Source: JACMMS01 sp043758775 (GTDB lineage Bacteria > Pseudomonadota > Gammaproteobacteria > Burkholderiales > Methylophilaceae). From it: 64,000 nucleotides of DNA. Made by a program: the position numbers and the translations under genes. Positions 1 through 9,769 of the stretch are shown in pieces. The stretch is taken from assembly GCA_043758775.1 (NCBI GenBank), contig JAYVMU010000040.1:1-64000 (forward strand), written 5' to 3'. Position 1 is the first letter of the stretch; each line of letters starts with the position of its first letter. The notes under the pieces are model-generated. The model was given only the letters and a program-made list of their open reading frames with translations. It did not search any database and was not told the origin of the DNA.

Positions 1-301
1 CACTTAGTCGTGAATATCAAATTGAGCACTTTTTAAACAAAAATGCAGCCAATTTAATATGGCTTTAGTAAAAGCGCTTCGTGCAAAGGTCTCTATATAT
101 ATTGATTAACCAAAAATAGTGGTTTATAGGCAAATATCGGCCACTAAAACCTTTACAAAAAAAATACTAACGTGCATTATCACTTTTGAATATATTGATA
201 TATTTATTTTTATTTACTTATTAAAACTACCAATAAAATCAAAATTTTTATACGCATTATACAAAACCAAGAACATCTAAAAATTAAGGTTTAAGTAAAA
301 T
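1..301. other. AT-rich region upstream of pilB
   Basis: This stretch is very AT-rich and has no convincing gene. A short open stretch in plus frame 3 (about 3-68, ending in TAG at 66-68) could be the last 21 codons of a gene that begins before the window, but nothing in it is recognisable. The pilB promoter must lie here, yet I see no strong paired -35/-10 and no clear sigma-54 GG-N10-GC element. A weak AAGG at about 286-289 could serve as ribosome binding site for the ATG at 302. Confidence 0.4.
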
Positions 302-2017
302 ATGGCAACAGCTCTTAGCAATCAATTAAGTGGTCTTGCACGTAAATTAGTACAAGAGAAATTACTTTCTGAGGATGAAGCCACTTCTATACAAACACAG
401 GCCAATACACAACGCATTCCTTTTGTAACACAAGCTATTTTAAGCAAAAAAATAAGTGCTGAGCAAATTGCTGAAACTGCGGCGCGCGCTTTTGGTTTTC
501 CTCATCTCAATCTTGATGCATTTAACGCTGATTTTTTACCCGCAAAGCACATTGATGTAAAACTCATGCTGACAAATCGTGTTCTTGCTTTGTATTGCAA
601 GAACAATGTGATGTTTGTTGCGATTTCTGACCCAACTAACCTGCACGCCCTGGATAACGTACAATTCCAAATGGGCATGGTGATTTCACCTGTTGTGGTT
701 GAAGATACCAAACTAGGTAAGTGGATAGAGAAAGTCGTAGAATCTAAAGACACATCTCTGAAATCACTCGATACGGGCGATGATATCGATCTTGACTTTG
801 GTGGTGGAGAAGAAGAAGCCACTGAAAGCACAACGGCTGAAGTAGATGATGCTCCGATTGTTAAATACCTACAAAAAATATTATTAGATGCTATTAATAT
901 GGGGGCATCCGATTTACATTTTGAACCTTATGAGAAGTTTTATCGCATTCGTTATCGAGTTGACGGCATTCTAAGAGAAATTGCTCAGCCTCCACTAGCA
1001 ATCAAAGATAAACTGGCCTCACGTATTAAGGTTATCTCTAACTTAGATATTTCTGAAAAACGTATCCCGCAAGATGGACGTATGAAGCTAGCGTTATCTA
1101 AGACACGCAACATTGATTTTCGGGTGAGTACTTTGCCACTTATTAATGGTGAAAAAATCGTCATGCGTATTTTGGATCCAACAAGTGCCACATTAGGTAT
1201 TGAGGCGTTGGGTTATGAGCCAAAACAAAAAGATGCCTTGCTATTTGCGGTAAGTCGTCCTTACGGCTTAGTACTGGTAACCGGGCCTACAGGCTCAGGT
1301 AAAACCGTATCGCTCTATACTTGCCTTAATATTCTTAATAATCCAGGGGTGAATATTGCTACTGCTGAAGATCCATGTGAAATTCCACTAGCAGGCATTA
1401 ATCAAGTCAATGTCAATGATAAACAAGGCTTAACCTTTGCCGCAGCACTCAAATCATTTTTACGACAAGATCCAGATATAATTATGATTGGTGAAATCCG
1501 TGATTTAGAAACTGCAGATATGGCAATTAAAGCAGCTTCCACAGGGCATATGGTACTTTCTACTCTGCACACTAACGACGCCCCTTCTACACTTACACGA
1601 TTACTAAATATGGGTGTTGCACCATTTAATATCGCTTCTGCCGTTTCACTGATTACCGCACAACGTTTAGCACGCAGGCTATGTAAAAATTGCAAAGTAC
1701 CCATCGAAGTTCCTAAAGAAGCGTTACTTGGTGTAGGTTACACAGAAGAAGATCTCGACGGCAGCTGGCAATTATATGGCGCTAAGGATGGTGGCTGTGA
1801 GGAATGCAACGGTGGCTATAAAGGGCGTGTTGGTATCTACCAGGTAATGCCCATTACTGATGCTATTAGTCGTATTATTATGAAAAATGGCACTGCGCAT
1901 GATATTGCCGATCAGGCAAAACAAGAGGGTGTTAAAGATTTGCGTCAATCTGGTTTACTTAAAGTCAAACAAGGACTTACTTCAATTGAGGAAGTTGAAG
2001 CAGTCACCAACGAATAA
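302..2017 (+). CDS. pilB: Type IV pilus assembly ATPase PilB
   Basis: Hexameric cytoplasmic ATPase that powers pilus extension. The N-terminal third is an MshEN/T2SSE_N-type domain (about residues 10-150), followed by an acidic linker rich in D and E and the GspE/PilB ATPase core. Visible motifs are Walker A GPTGSGKT at residues 328-335, an Asp-box/Walker B region ending IIMIGEIRD around 391-400, and a zinc-binding tetracysteine (C461, C464, C499, C502) typical of extension ATPases and absent from PilT. Its 571 residues are normal for the family. pilC follows after a 44-base gap, as in most pil clusters, but the prepilin peptidase pilD that usually comes next is not here. Confidence 0.97.
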   Translation: MATALSNQLSGLARKLVQEKLLSEDEATSIQTQANTQRIPFVTQAILSKKISAEQIAETAARAFGFPHLNLDAFNADFLPAKHIDVKLMLTNRVLALYCKNNVMFVAISDPTNLHALDNVQFQMGMVISPVVVEDTKLGKWIEKVVESKDTSLKSLDTGDDIDLDFGGGEEEATESTTAEVDDAPIVKYLQKILLDAINMGASDLHFEPYEKFYRIRYRVDGILREIAQPPLAIKDKLASRIKVISNLDISEKRIPQDGRMKLALSKTRNIDFRVSTLPLINGEKIVMRILDPTSATLGIEALGYEPKQKDALLFAVSRPYGLVLVTGPTGSGKTVSLYTCLNILNNPGVNIATAEDPCEIPLAGINQVNVNDKQGLTFAAALKSFLRQDPDIIMIGEIRDLETADMAIKAASTGHMVLSTLHTNDAPSTLTRLLNMGVAPFNIASAVSLITAQRLARRLCKNCKVPIEVPKEALLGVGYTEEDLDGSWQLYGAKDGGCEECNGGYKGRVGIYQVMPITDAISRIIMKNGTAHDIADQAKQEGVKDLRQSGLLKVKQGLTSIEEVEAVTNE

Positions 2018-2061
2018 CAACGATAAAAGTAACTGTAAGCTATTCAATATAGGAAATTAAT

Positions 2062-3273
2062 ATGGCAGCTAGTGCTACTAAAGAATCGCTCTATACCTGG
2101 GAAGGTAAAGACAAGCGCGGCAAACTGATAAAAGGTGAGATACGAGCCAGTGGCGAATCATTTGTCAGTGCTACTTTACGTAGGCAAGGTATTACTGTCA
2201 TTAAAGTTAAAAAACAAAGTAGCTTTAAAAGTCGTGGGAAAGTGACTGATAAAGATATCACCTTGTTTACACGTCAATTAGCCACTATGTTGAAAGCTGG
2301 CGTACCCCTTTTACAAGCTTTTGATATTGTTGGTAAAGGACACAGTAATGCAGCGGTTGCTAAGTTATTAGGTGATATTAAAGCTGATGTTGAAACAGGT
2401 AGTAGTTTAAGTGCGGCTTTCCGAAAATATCCTTTATATTTTGACAATTTATTCTGTAATTTAATTACTGCGGGTGAGCAAGCAGGTATTTTGGATAGCC
2501 TGCTAGATAGACTAGCAACCTATAAAGAAAAAATACAGGCAATCAAAAGCAAAATTAAATCTGCGTTAATTTATCCAATTGCCATTATTGTAGTGGCTTT
2601 TGCTATTACGGCCATTATCATGATTTTTGTCATTCCCGCATTTAAGGAATTATTTAATGGTTTTGGTGCTAAATTACCGACACCAACACTCATTGTCATG
2701 GCCATTTCGGATATATTTGTCCAATGGTGGTGGGCTATTTTCGGTAGTATCATCGGTGGTTTTTGGTTCTTTTTTTACACTTGGAAGCGCTCAGAGAAAA
2801 TGCAATCCACAATGGATAGGTTATTATTAAAAATACCTATTTTTGGTGCGCTCATTAGAAAAGCAACCATTGCTAGGTTTTCTCGCACGTTAGCCACTAT
2901 GTTTGCAGCAGGCGTGCCATTATTAGAGGCGTTAGATTCTGTAGCTGGTGCTTCTGGCAATCGAGTTTATTTTGACGCTACCAAAAAAATTCAGAGCGAG
3001 ATTAGCACGGGCACCAGCCTGACAGTATCCATGCAAAATACACAGGTTTTCCCTAATATGGTGCTACAGATGGTCGCAATTGGTGAGGAGTCTGGCTCTC
3101 TCGACTCTATGCTGAGCAAGGTTGCAGATTTTTTTGAAGGCGAAGTAGATGATGCAGTGGCGGGTATTTCTAGCCTAATGGAGCCTGTTATCATGGTGGT
3201 GTTAGGCACTTTAATAGGCAGTTTAGTTATCGCCATGTATATGCCAATCTTTATGATGGGCAGCGTTGTTTAA
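2062..3273 (+). CDS. pilC: Type IV pilus inner-membrane platform protein PilC
   Basis: Polytopic inner-membrane protein of the GspF/PilC family that anchors the pilus motor and couples PilB to pilin assembly. Two homologous T2SSF domains are visible (about residues 70-195 and 275-397), each starting with the FTRQLATML-like or FSRTLATMF-like signature and an AGVPLL motif. Hydrophobic segments lie near residues 170-200, 222-245 and 375-400. A length of 403 residues is standard. It is probably co-transcribed with pilB. A long perfect hairpin just downstream ends the unit and separates it from the convergent dsbC. Confidence 0.97.
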   Translation: MAASATKESLYTWEGKDKRGKLIKGEIRASGESFVSATLRRQGITVIKVKKQSSFKSRGKVTDKDITLFTRQLATMLKAGVPLLQAFDIVGKGHSNAAVAKLLGDIKADVETGSSLSAAFRKYPLYFDNLFCNLITAGEQAGILDSLLDRLATYKEKIQAIKSKIKSALIYPIAIIVVAFAITAIIMIFVIPAFKELFNGFGAKLPTPTLIVMAISDIFVQWWWAIFGSIIGGFWFFFYTWKRSEKMQSTMDRLLLKIPIFGALIRKATIARFSRTLATMFAAGVPLLEALDSVAGASGNRVYFDATKKIQSEISTGTSLTVSMQNTQVFPNMVLQMVAIGEESGSLDSMLSKVADFFEGEVDDAVAGISSLMEPVIMVVLGTLIGSLVIAMYMPIFMMGSVV

Positions 3274-3304
3274 TTTTAATGTGCCTATAGCAGCAAATAA
3301 CGCT

Positions 3305-3342
3305 AGCAGTAAAAGATATTGATACCAATATCTTTTACTGCT
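3305..3342. terminator. Bidirectional hairpin between pilC and dsbC
   Basis: Perfect inverted repeat with 17-bp arms (3305-3321 and 3326-3342) and a 4-base loop, lying between the 3' ends of convergent pilC and dsbC. The stem is AT-rich, with A-rich and T-rich inner segments that would supply the U-tract in either direction. Position and symmetry suggest a shared terminator. Confidence 0.7.
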
Positions 3343-3357
3343 CAATATATTACCCTA

Positions 3358-4086
3358 CTATTTACTTGTTGCTAAAGCTCGCTCAATCTCTTTATAAGGC
3401 TGGGCACCTAACATGCGCTTGCCATCAACAAAGAACATTGTCGGGGTGCTGTTTACGCCATACTTTCGTGCTAAGTCGCCAACACGCTCCAATGGCACAT
3501 CGCAGTTAGCCGCTGTTTTCGGAAGCTGACCATCAATAATCCAATCTTGCCATGCCTTAGTTTTGTTTGGAGCGCACCAGATTAGTTTGGATTTATTTGC
3601 TGAATCTGGGTGTAATTGCACAATCGGATAGAGGAAAGTATAGATAGTCACATCCGTAATATTAACCAATTCATTCTGTTCTAAGCGTTTGCAGTAAGGA
3701 CAATCCACATCTGAAAATACCACTAACTTTCTACTGCCATTACCTTTAACCACTTTAATCGCTTGATCTAACGGCAAGCTTGCAAAGTCAATTTTCATTA
3801 AATCCGTCAAGCGCGCCTCTGTCAGGTCCTTTTTAGTTTTAGGATCCACCACATGGCCTTCGGCAATTAAAAACGATAATTTTTCATCGGTGTAAATAAT
3901 CTGACCACCCATAAAAACTTCATACAGTCCAGCATAAGGCGTCTTAGTGATGCTTTCCACCTTAAACTTAGGATACGCTGCCTCTACCGCCTTCTTCAGG
4001 CTGGCTTCATCGGCATGTGCCGGCGTCATTAACAATCCGGCAACTAGTAGACTCAGCACATATTGCGTGATGTTTTTTAATTTCAT
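3358..4086 (-). CDS. dsbC: Periplasmic thiol:disulfide isomerase DsbC
   Basis: Shuffles wrong disulfides in periplasmic proteins and is normally kept reduced by DsbD. I start it at the ATG at 4086 (242 residues), because this gives a clean signal peptide ending PAHA before DEAS. A longer reading from a GTG at 4125 would bury that signal. An N-terminal DsbC dimerisation domain is followed by a thioredoxin fold with active site C129-P-Y-C132 and a second structural Cys pair (C171, C195), as in E. coli DsbC. A cis-Pro motif NSTPTMFF follows. It lies downstream of the ubiquinone hydroxylase genes on the same strand. Confidence 0.93.
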   Translation of the reverse strand: MKLKNITQYVLSLLVAGLLMTPAHADEASLKKAVEAAYPKFKVESITKTPYAGLYEVFMGGQIIYTDEKLSFLIAEGHVVDPKTKKDLTEARLTDLMKIDFASLPLDQAIKVVKGNGSRKLVVFSDVDCPYCKRLEQNELVNITDVTIYTFLYPIVQLHPDSANKSKLIWCAPNKTKAWQDWIIDGQLPKTAANCDVPLERVGDLARKYGVNSTPTMFFVDGKRMLGAQPYKEIERALATSK

Positions 4087-4150
4087 TAGGTTTGCTTTCT
4101 TTAATAGTAGAAATTGATATTTCACCCATTATAGGGTTTAGGTGCGAAAA

Positions 4151-5377
4151 TTAACTGATAGCTTGTTGTATGAGGTATTTTTTAATCAATAGTTGCTGGT
4201 CAATGGTTGATAACCCCCAATTACGTAATGTTTTAATAAGGCCAGTTTTAGCACTGAATAATTGATGTAATCCATCGGTTAAATGCATCATATTTGAAAT
4301 ATCAGCAGCTCGCGCACGCTCATACTCACGCAAAATCCTATTACTCGCGATGTGAGTATTAGTCGTCGTCGTATGAGCTTTACTTACAAAATATTTTGTA
4401 TCAGACAGCACCTGCTCCAAAGCCATCACATCTCTAAAACCTAGATTAACACCTTGGCCTGCCATGGGATGAATTTGATGTGCTGCATCACCCACTAATA
4501 CCACGCGCTCAGCAATTAATCGTGCACAAATCTTTTGATTCAGGTCAAAACTCCTTCGTGATGACGTTAATTTTAGCGAACCTAATAATGCACCGCTTTG
4601 CTGTGACACTTGATAGGTAAAATCCTCATCAGACAAGCTAAGCAATTGATGCGCTTTTTCAGTCGCTACCGACCACACAATGGATATTTGATGATCAGAC
4701 AAAGGTAAAAATGCCAGCACACTATCCGAGCCATATTCCTTAGCGCCAAACCACTGACGCGCGATGCTTTGATGCGAATGCACACAGCTAAAATTAGCTA
4801 CAATCGCAGCTTGCTGATAGGGTTTATTTTTTACAGAGATATTTGCCTGTGTTCTCACCCAAGAATCTACGCCATCAGCAGCGACAGCCAGCTGTGCATT
4901 AATAACCTGTTGATTAACTAAGGTCAACGAAACTTGCTGTGACGTTAAAGCAAGCGCTTGACAGGCAATGCCAGTAATGACTTTTATATTAAGCAATTGC
5001 AGCTTTTGCCACAAGGCGTGCATTAATTGCTGACTTTCAACGATATAGCCTAAGTTCACTGCATTGGCATCACTCGCTAAAAGCTTTAATTCACTACTCC
5101 TAGCATCGCCAAAAATGTGCATGGCTTTTATCGGGTTAATCCGCGCCGCATCAACCATCTGCCAAACATCTAACTCTTGCAGCCAGCTCACAGTTGAAGG
5201 GGAAATTGCATAAATACGGCTATCATAAGCTTCTGTTAATGCTGTACTCGGGCACTTCTGATCGACTAATACCACACGATAGCTTTTGTCATGCGTCTTT
5301 TGGGCTAGGCTGACAGCGGCAGCAATGCCCACCAAACCAGCACCCACGACAATGATATCGGTATCAATATTATTCAT
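4151..5377 (-). CDS. UbiH/UbiF/VisC/COQ6-family FAD-dependent hydroxylase
   Basis: Flavoprotein monooxygenase of the family that hydroxylates the benzene ring in ubiquinone biosynthesis. It shows an N-terminal Rossmann FAD motif (GAGLVGIAAAVSLA near residues 12-25), a DSRIYAISPS segment matching the family DxRxxALS signature, and the second FAD motif VGDAAHQIHPMAGQGVN. It is 408 residues long, and its ATG lies 6 bases after the stop of the second family member. The order pepP, ubiH, this gene matches E. coli pepP-ubiH-ubiI, which favours a UbiI-like C5 hydroxylase, but betaproteobacterial paralogs vary in regiospecificity, so no symbol is given. Confidence 0.88.
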   Translation of the reverse strand: MNNIDTDIIVVGAGLVGIAAAVSLAQKTHDKSYRVVLVDQKCPSTALTEAYDSRIYAISPSTVSWLQELDVWQMVDAARINPIKAMHIFGDARSSELKLLASDANAVNLGYIVESQQLMHALWQKLQLLNIKVITGIACQALALTSQQVSLTLVNQQVINAQLAVAADGVDSWVRTQANISVKNKPYQQAAIVANFSCVHSHQSIARQWFGAKEYGSDSVLAFLPLSDHQISIVWSVATEKAHQLLSLSDEDFTYQVSQQSGALLGSLKLTSSRRSFDLNQKICARLIAERVVLVGDAAHQIHPMAGQGVNLGFRDVMALEQVLSDTKYFVSKAHTTTTNTHIASNRILREYERARAADISNMMHLTDGLHQLFSAKTGLIKTLRNWGLSTIDQQLLIKKYLIQQAIS

Positions 5378-5383
5378 AGTAGG

Positions 5384-6571
5384 CTATTTACCAAAACTCA
5401 TTTTACTTACCAAATGACTTTTTACAGGTTTCAGTATATCGAGCACACCAAGTGCAGCAGCACGCCCGGCTGATACGCCAATAATGTCATTAGAGAATAT
5501 ATTGACTAGAAAATCGGTAAACATTAATCCGCGTTTGGTGTCTTGACTGCGTGTGGCCTGATAGGCATTGAGCATGTGATTAGAGCCTAATGTTGTCAAC
5601 GCACTATTATTGATAATTTCTGCTAGTTGCCAAGCGTCACGTAAACCCACGTTAAAACCTTGCCCTGCAACTGGATGCATGGTCTGTGCAGCATTGCCAA
5701 TCACGACCAAATGTGACGCAAAAGTTGGCTTGAGACTGGCCATTTTTAACGGAAAACACATGCGTTTATCTACATGCAAAAACCGCCCTACTCTATCACC
5801 AAAATGTTGATGCAAGCTTTGTAAAAACGTTACATCATCCAAAGCTAATAACTCAGCCACAACTTCTTGTTTACCCGTCCAAACCAATGAAAACTCTTTT
5901 GAATCTTGGTGCGACCCGTTAGGTAATAAAGCGACAGGCCCCATAGGTGTAAATCGCTCATAAGCGATGTTGTTGTGGGGTAGTTCACATCGCACTTTAG
6001 TCACAAGCGCATCATGCCCATACTCTTTAGTTTCACGCGTGATGCCTGCTATCGCCTCTAGGCTACGCCCGCCGTCAGCAAGCACCACTAAAGAAGATGC
6101 CACAGTTTGCGTCATTTCATTCATTGTATAAGTGACTGTTGCTACGTCCGTGGCGGGCTTAATATGATTAGCTTCAGCCTGATACAAAACTTGCACTTGC
6201 GTTTTATGGTTTAAAGCTTCGTCTAACGCCGCACTTAATACACCATAAGCTACTACATAACCCAGCGCTGGTTGATTGTGCTCTTTGGCATCTAATCTGG
6301 TACGGCCAAAACTACCTTTTTGCGAGATGTGGATCGTGCTAATCGCCGTCGCTTTTGCTTCTAGTCGTGACCAAACACCTAGTTGTTCCAGTATCACGCG
6401 GCTACCGTAAGACAAAGCCAACGCACGTTGATCATGATGAGACGCACCTTTGGCACGCGCTTCTAAAATCGTCACATTGAAACTATTGACTTGTAGTGCA
6501 AGCGCTAGCACAGAACCCACAGGTCCGCCGCCAACAATTGTGATATCACTTGATGCTTTAGTTTGTTGCAT
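5384..6571 (-). CDS. ubiH: Ubiquinone biosynthesis hydroxylase UbiH
   Basis: FAD-dependent ring hydroxylase, 395 residues. It has the GGGPVGSVLALAL dinucleotide-binding motif at the N-terminus, the DQRALALSYGS family signature and the HPVAGQGFNVGLRDAW flavin motif in the C-terminal half. Its ATG overlaps the pepP stop codon by one base (TAATG), indicating translational coupling. The synteny pepP-ubiH-hydroxylase supports the UbiH (C6 hydroxylation) name, though sequence alone does not fix which ring carbon is modified. Loss of such enzymes would block aerobic respiration through the bd oxidase encoded further along. Confidence 0.88.
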   Translation of the reverse strand: MQQTKASSDITIVGGGPVGSVLALALQVNSFNVTILEARAKGASHHDQRALALSYGSRVILEQLGVWSRLEAKATAISTIHISQKGSFGRTRLDAKEHNQPALGYVVAYGVLSAALDEALNHKTQVQVLYQAEANHIKPATDVATVTYTMNEMTQTVASSLVVLADGGRSLEAIAGITRETKEYGHDALVTKVRCELPHNNIAYERFTPMGPVALLPNGSHQDSKEFSLVWTGKQEVVAELLALDDVTFLQSLHQHFGDRVGRFLHVDKRMCFPLKMASLKPTFASHLVVIGNAAQTMHPVAGQGFNVGLRDAWQLAEIINNSALTTLGSNHMLNAYQATRSQDTKRGLMFTDFLVNIFSNDIIGVSAGRAAALGVLDILKPVKSHLVSKMSFGK

Positions 6572-7887
6572 TAATTAGCCATTACGCTTTCAATTTCAGC
6601 AAGCGTTTTAGGTGCATTGATTGTCAGCACTTCACAACCGTTTGGCGTCACAAGCACATCATCTTCTATGCGTATGCCAATATTCCAAAAATGCTCAGGT
6701 ACATTTTCCGCGGGGCGCACGTAACAGCCTGGCTCAACTGTCAGCGTCATGCCAGCTTCTAGCATACGCCAGTCACCCGATTTAGTTTTATACTCGCCCA
6801 CATCATGCACATCCAAGCCCAGCCAGTGTCCAGTGCGATGCATATAAAACTGACGGTAACTGCCAGTTTCTAATACTTCCTCCACGTTGCCTTTGCATAA
6901 TCCAAGGTCAATAAAGCCACGAACCAACACATCTAACGCCGTCTCATGCGGCACATTCCAATGGTTTTTTGGATTAGCTACCGCAATAGCCGCAGCTTGC
7001 GAAGCTAACACTAGTTCGTATAGTTCTTTTTGTGGGCCACTGAACTTACCATTCACGGGAAAAGTACGCGTAATGTCCGAAGCATATCCATCCAGTTCAC
7101 AACCCGCGTCTATCAACAATAAATCACTATTTTTCAACTTGGCATTGTTCGCAATATAGTGCAGCGTACATGCATTAGCGCCACCTGCCACGATACTAGT
7201 ATAGGCGGGCGCTTGTGCACCAGCACGATAAAACTCATGCAAAAACTCAGCTTCAACCTCATACTCCAGCATGCCAGCTTGAGTAAATTGCATAGCACGT
7301 TTGTGCGCAGCAGCCGCGATATTGGCAGAACGCCTCATTAAATTAATTTCAAAAGGGGTTTTATACAAGCGCATTTCATCCATCAACTGACTTGCATCGC
7401 TAATTTTAGTTGGCGCTGTAATGCCATCACGCGCCTTGGTCCGCAAATTATTCAGCCAACCCGTCACGCGGGTGTCCCAAATTTTATCAGCACCTAGATT
7501 AAAAAATAACTGCGGCTGATTAGCTAAATATATCAACGCAACCTCATCAAGCTGACTGATTGAATAAGCTTCATCAAAGCCAAACTGTTCTTTTGCTGCA
7601 TTGGGTCCATAGCGAAAGCCATCCCAGATTTCTCGCTCTAAATCTTTATCACGACAGAACAAAATACTTTTAGACTGTTCACCAGCAATAAGAAGCAAAA
7701 CCGCCTCTGGTTCTTTAAAGCCAGTTAAATAATAAAAATTGCTATCAAATCGATATGGATAATGTGAATCTCGATTACGAATGATTTCAGGCGCAGTAGG
7801 TATAAGGGCCACTCCCTCACCCATGCGTCGCATAAAATCTAATCTGCGCTTCAGAAATTCCTGCATATCTTGTTCTAAATTTTGCAT
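6571..7887 (-). CDS. pepP: Xaa-Pro aminopeptidase (aminopeptidase P)
   Basis: Metallopeptidase of family M24 that removes the first residue from peptides with proline in position two. It has an N-terminal AMP_N domain (about 1-140) and a pita-bread catalytic domain carrying the expected di-manganese ligands D260, D271, H354, E385 and E408, plus the second active-site His H361. Its 438 residues match E. coli PepP. It is translationally coupled to ubiH by a one-base overlap, and its start lies 3 bases after the murU stop, so it sits in one long minus-strand operon. Confidence 0.95.
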   Translation of the reverse strand: MQNLEQDMQEFLKRRLDFMRRMGEGVALIPTAPEIIRNRDSHYPYRFDSNFYYLTGFKEPEAVLLLIAGEQSKSILFCRDKDLEREIWDGFRYGPNAAKEQFGFDEAYSISQLDEVALIYLANQPQLFFNLGADKIWDTRVTGWLNNLRTKARDGITAPTKISDASQLMDEMRLYKTPFEINLMRRSANIAAAAHKRAMQFTQAGMLEYEVEAEFLHEFYRAGAQAPAYTSIVAGGANACTLHYIANNAKLKNSDLLLIDAGCELDGYASDITRTFPVNGKFSGPQKELYELVLASQAAAIAVANPKNHWNVPHETALDVLVRGFIDLGLCKGNVEEVLETGSYRQFYMHRTGHWLGLDVHDVGEYKTKSGDWRMLEAGMTLTVEPGCYVRPAENVPEHFWNIGIRIEDDVLVTPNGCEVLTINAPKTLAEIESVMAN

Positions 7888-7890
7888 AAT

Positions 7891-8577
7891 TTATACGACT
7901 CTTAATGAGGCATCTAGTTCAGACAAGCGCTGTGGCGTACCAATATCGTGCCATAAGCCTTGATAATGCTGGCCCGTGACTAGCCCTTTAGCCATAGCCA
8001 GTTTTAACAAAGGCGCTAATTTAGCAGCTTCTCCACGCACTACGCTATTAAATAAATCAGGATGATAGACACCAATGCCTGAAAAGGTCAGCTTATCAAG
8101 GCCATCTGCTGTCAACTTGCCATGACCAGAGGTGTTTAATGAAAAATCACCATTGGGATGCTGCGGTGGGTTGTCTATCATCACTAAATGCGCAAGATTT
8201 GGCGTAAGCAACGCGTTGCGCAATGGTGCAAAATCAATATCGGTGTAGATATCGCCATTCACTACCAAAAATGGTGTATTTTGGTGTGTATCGTCGCATA
8301 ACAAGGGTAAAGCATTGGCGATTCCGCCCGCCGTTTCTAAAGCCGTTGCTTCTGGCGAATATTGAATACTGACATTCCACGCACTGCCATCACCCAAATA
8401 CGCTTCGATTTGCGCGCCCAAATGGGCGTGATTAATCACAATCTCGTTAAAACCAGCTTTACTTAAACGTTCAATGTGCCACACAATTAAAGACTTTCCA
8501 GCCACTTTTAGTAAAGGTTTCGGCGTGTGGTCGGTAAGTGGTCGCATACGTTCTCCGCGGCCAGCAGCTAGAATCAT
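7891..8577 (-). CDS. murU: N-acetylmuramate alpha-1-phosphate uridylyltransferase MurU
   Basis: Nucleotidyltransferase that makes UDP-MurNAc from MurNAc-1-phosphate in the anhydro-MurNAc recycling route that bypasses de novo synthesis and lowers fosfomycin sensitivity. The start chosen is the ATG at 8577 (228 residues), because the family begins right at MILAAGRGERMRPLTD, the NTP-binding signature. A longer open frame exists to 8670 but lies inside amgK. A GAGAG ribosome binding site overlaps the amgK 3' end. Other motifs are the sugar-nucleotide metal site VNGDIYTD and the C-terminal WHDIGTPQRL. The pairing with amgK decides between MurU and a generic mannose-1-P guanylyltransferase. Confidence 0.88.
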   Translation of the reverse strand: MILAAGRGERMRPLTDHTPKPLLKVAGKSLIVWHIERLSKAGFNEIVINHAHLGAQIEAYLGDGSAWNVSIQYSPEATALETAGGIANALPLLCDDTHQNTPFLVVNGDIYTDIDFAPLRNALLTPNLAHLVMIDNPPQHPNGDFSLNTSGHGKLTADGLDKLTFSGIGVYHPDLFNSVVRGEAAKLAPLLKLAMAKGLVTGQHYQGLWHDIGTPQRLSELDASLRVV

Positions 8578-8582
8578 AGCTC

Positions 8583-9578
8583 TCAAAACGTATAGCCCGC
8601 CTTCTCGGCATGCCCTTCTAAAGTGTTGAGTAGCTTGAGCATAGGGCGCAGTTCTATATAGCGTCCACAAACACGGCGTAGATAATCCATCACCAATGGC
8701 ATATCTTTTAAATAGCCGTCTTTACCATCGCGATGATACAAACGTGCAAAAATACCCAGCACCTTAATATGTCGCTGCGCACCCATCCATTCAAAATCAC
8801 GATAGAACTCTGAAAAATCAGCTGGTACGGGCAAACCCGCTTTACGTGCTTCTTGCCAGTAACGCACCAGCCAATCAATCACTTGTTCTTCTTGCCATGC
8901 GATATAAGCATCTTTTAACAGCGACACCAAATCATAAGTAATCGCGCCATATACCGCATCCTGAAAATCTAAAATACCAGGATTATTCTCTGTCGTCACC
9001 ATCAAATTACGTGAGTGATAATCTCGATGCACATAGACCTGTCCCTGCGCTAAAATATTCGCAGTCAACACGTCAAATGTGTTTTGCAACACGGCCTTTT
9101 GTTTATCATCCAGCGTCGTTTGCAAATGTTGTGCAATATACCAATCAGGAAATAACTGCAGCTCGCGATTAAGTAAAGCCACATCATAATTAGGCAGTAC
9201 GCCAGGCTGGCTAGCCAACTGCAATTGAATCAGAGCACGATTGGCATCACGATATAAATTAGGCGCGGTAGTATCATCGAGCACACTTAGATAGGTAATA
9301 TCACCTAAATCAGTCAGCAATAAAAAACCTTGCGCTAAATCTTGTGCGATTATTTGTGGGGCATTTAAACCTGCTTGAACTAAGAGCTCGGCCACTTGTA
9401 CAAAAGGCGCACAATTCTCCTGCACTGGCGGCGCATCCATTGCTATCAATGTTTTATCACTTAAATGTACTCTAAAATAACGTCTAAAACTCGCGTCCGC
9501 AGAGGCAGTTGTAAGAGTGAATCTCTCATTTTTTAACACAAGATTTAACCAGCGAGTTAATTGTTTTTTTCTATCCAT
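8583..9578 (-). CDS. amgK: N-acetylmuramate/N-acetylglucosamine anomeric kinase AmgK
   Basis: Aminoglycoside-phosphotransferase-fold kinase that phosphorylates MurNAc or GlcNAc at C1, feeding MurU. The catalytic loop VHRDYHSRN has D186 as base and N191, and D204 of the following DFQ is the metal ligand. Its 331 residues are typical. The arrangement amgK-murU beside divergent lptD resembles that known from Pseudomonas putida, which supports the recycling function over a general APH annotation. First gene of the long minus-strand unit running toward dsbC. Confidence 0.87.
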   Translation of the reverse strand: MDRKKQLTRWLNLVLKNERFTLTTASADASFRRYFRVHLSDKTLIAMDAPPVQENCAPFVQVAELLVQAGLNAPQIIAQDLAQGFLLLTDLGDITYLSVLDDTTAPNLYRDANRALIQLQLASQPGVLPNYDVALLNRELQLFPDWYIAQHLQTTLDDKQKAVLQNTFDVLTANILAQGQVYVHRDYHSRNLMVTTENNPGILDFQDAVYGAITYDLVSLLKDAYIAWQEEQVIDWLVRYWQEARKAGLPVPADFSEFYRDFEWMGAQRHIKVLGIFARLYHRDGKDGYLKDMPLVMDYLRRVCGRYIELRPMLKLLNTLEGHAEKAGYTF

Positions 9579-9769
9579 ATTTCTGTTTACTTGCTACTTT
9601 CAAGGTAAAATGACCGTCGATTTACAGACCTTTTATCCAGCTAAAGACCATATTTAGATTGATTAAAACGTCGTTTTGTGCGATTTTATCACTCACTGGA
9701 TATTTGCAGTTTTATTACTTTAAATTAAATCCTTAAACTGACAGATAGCCCAAACCAGCGCTCTGTCAT

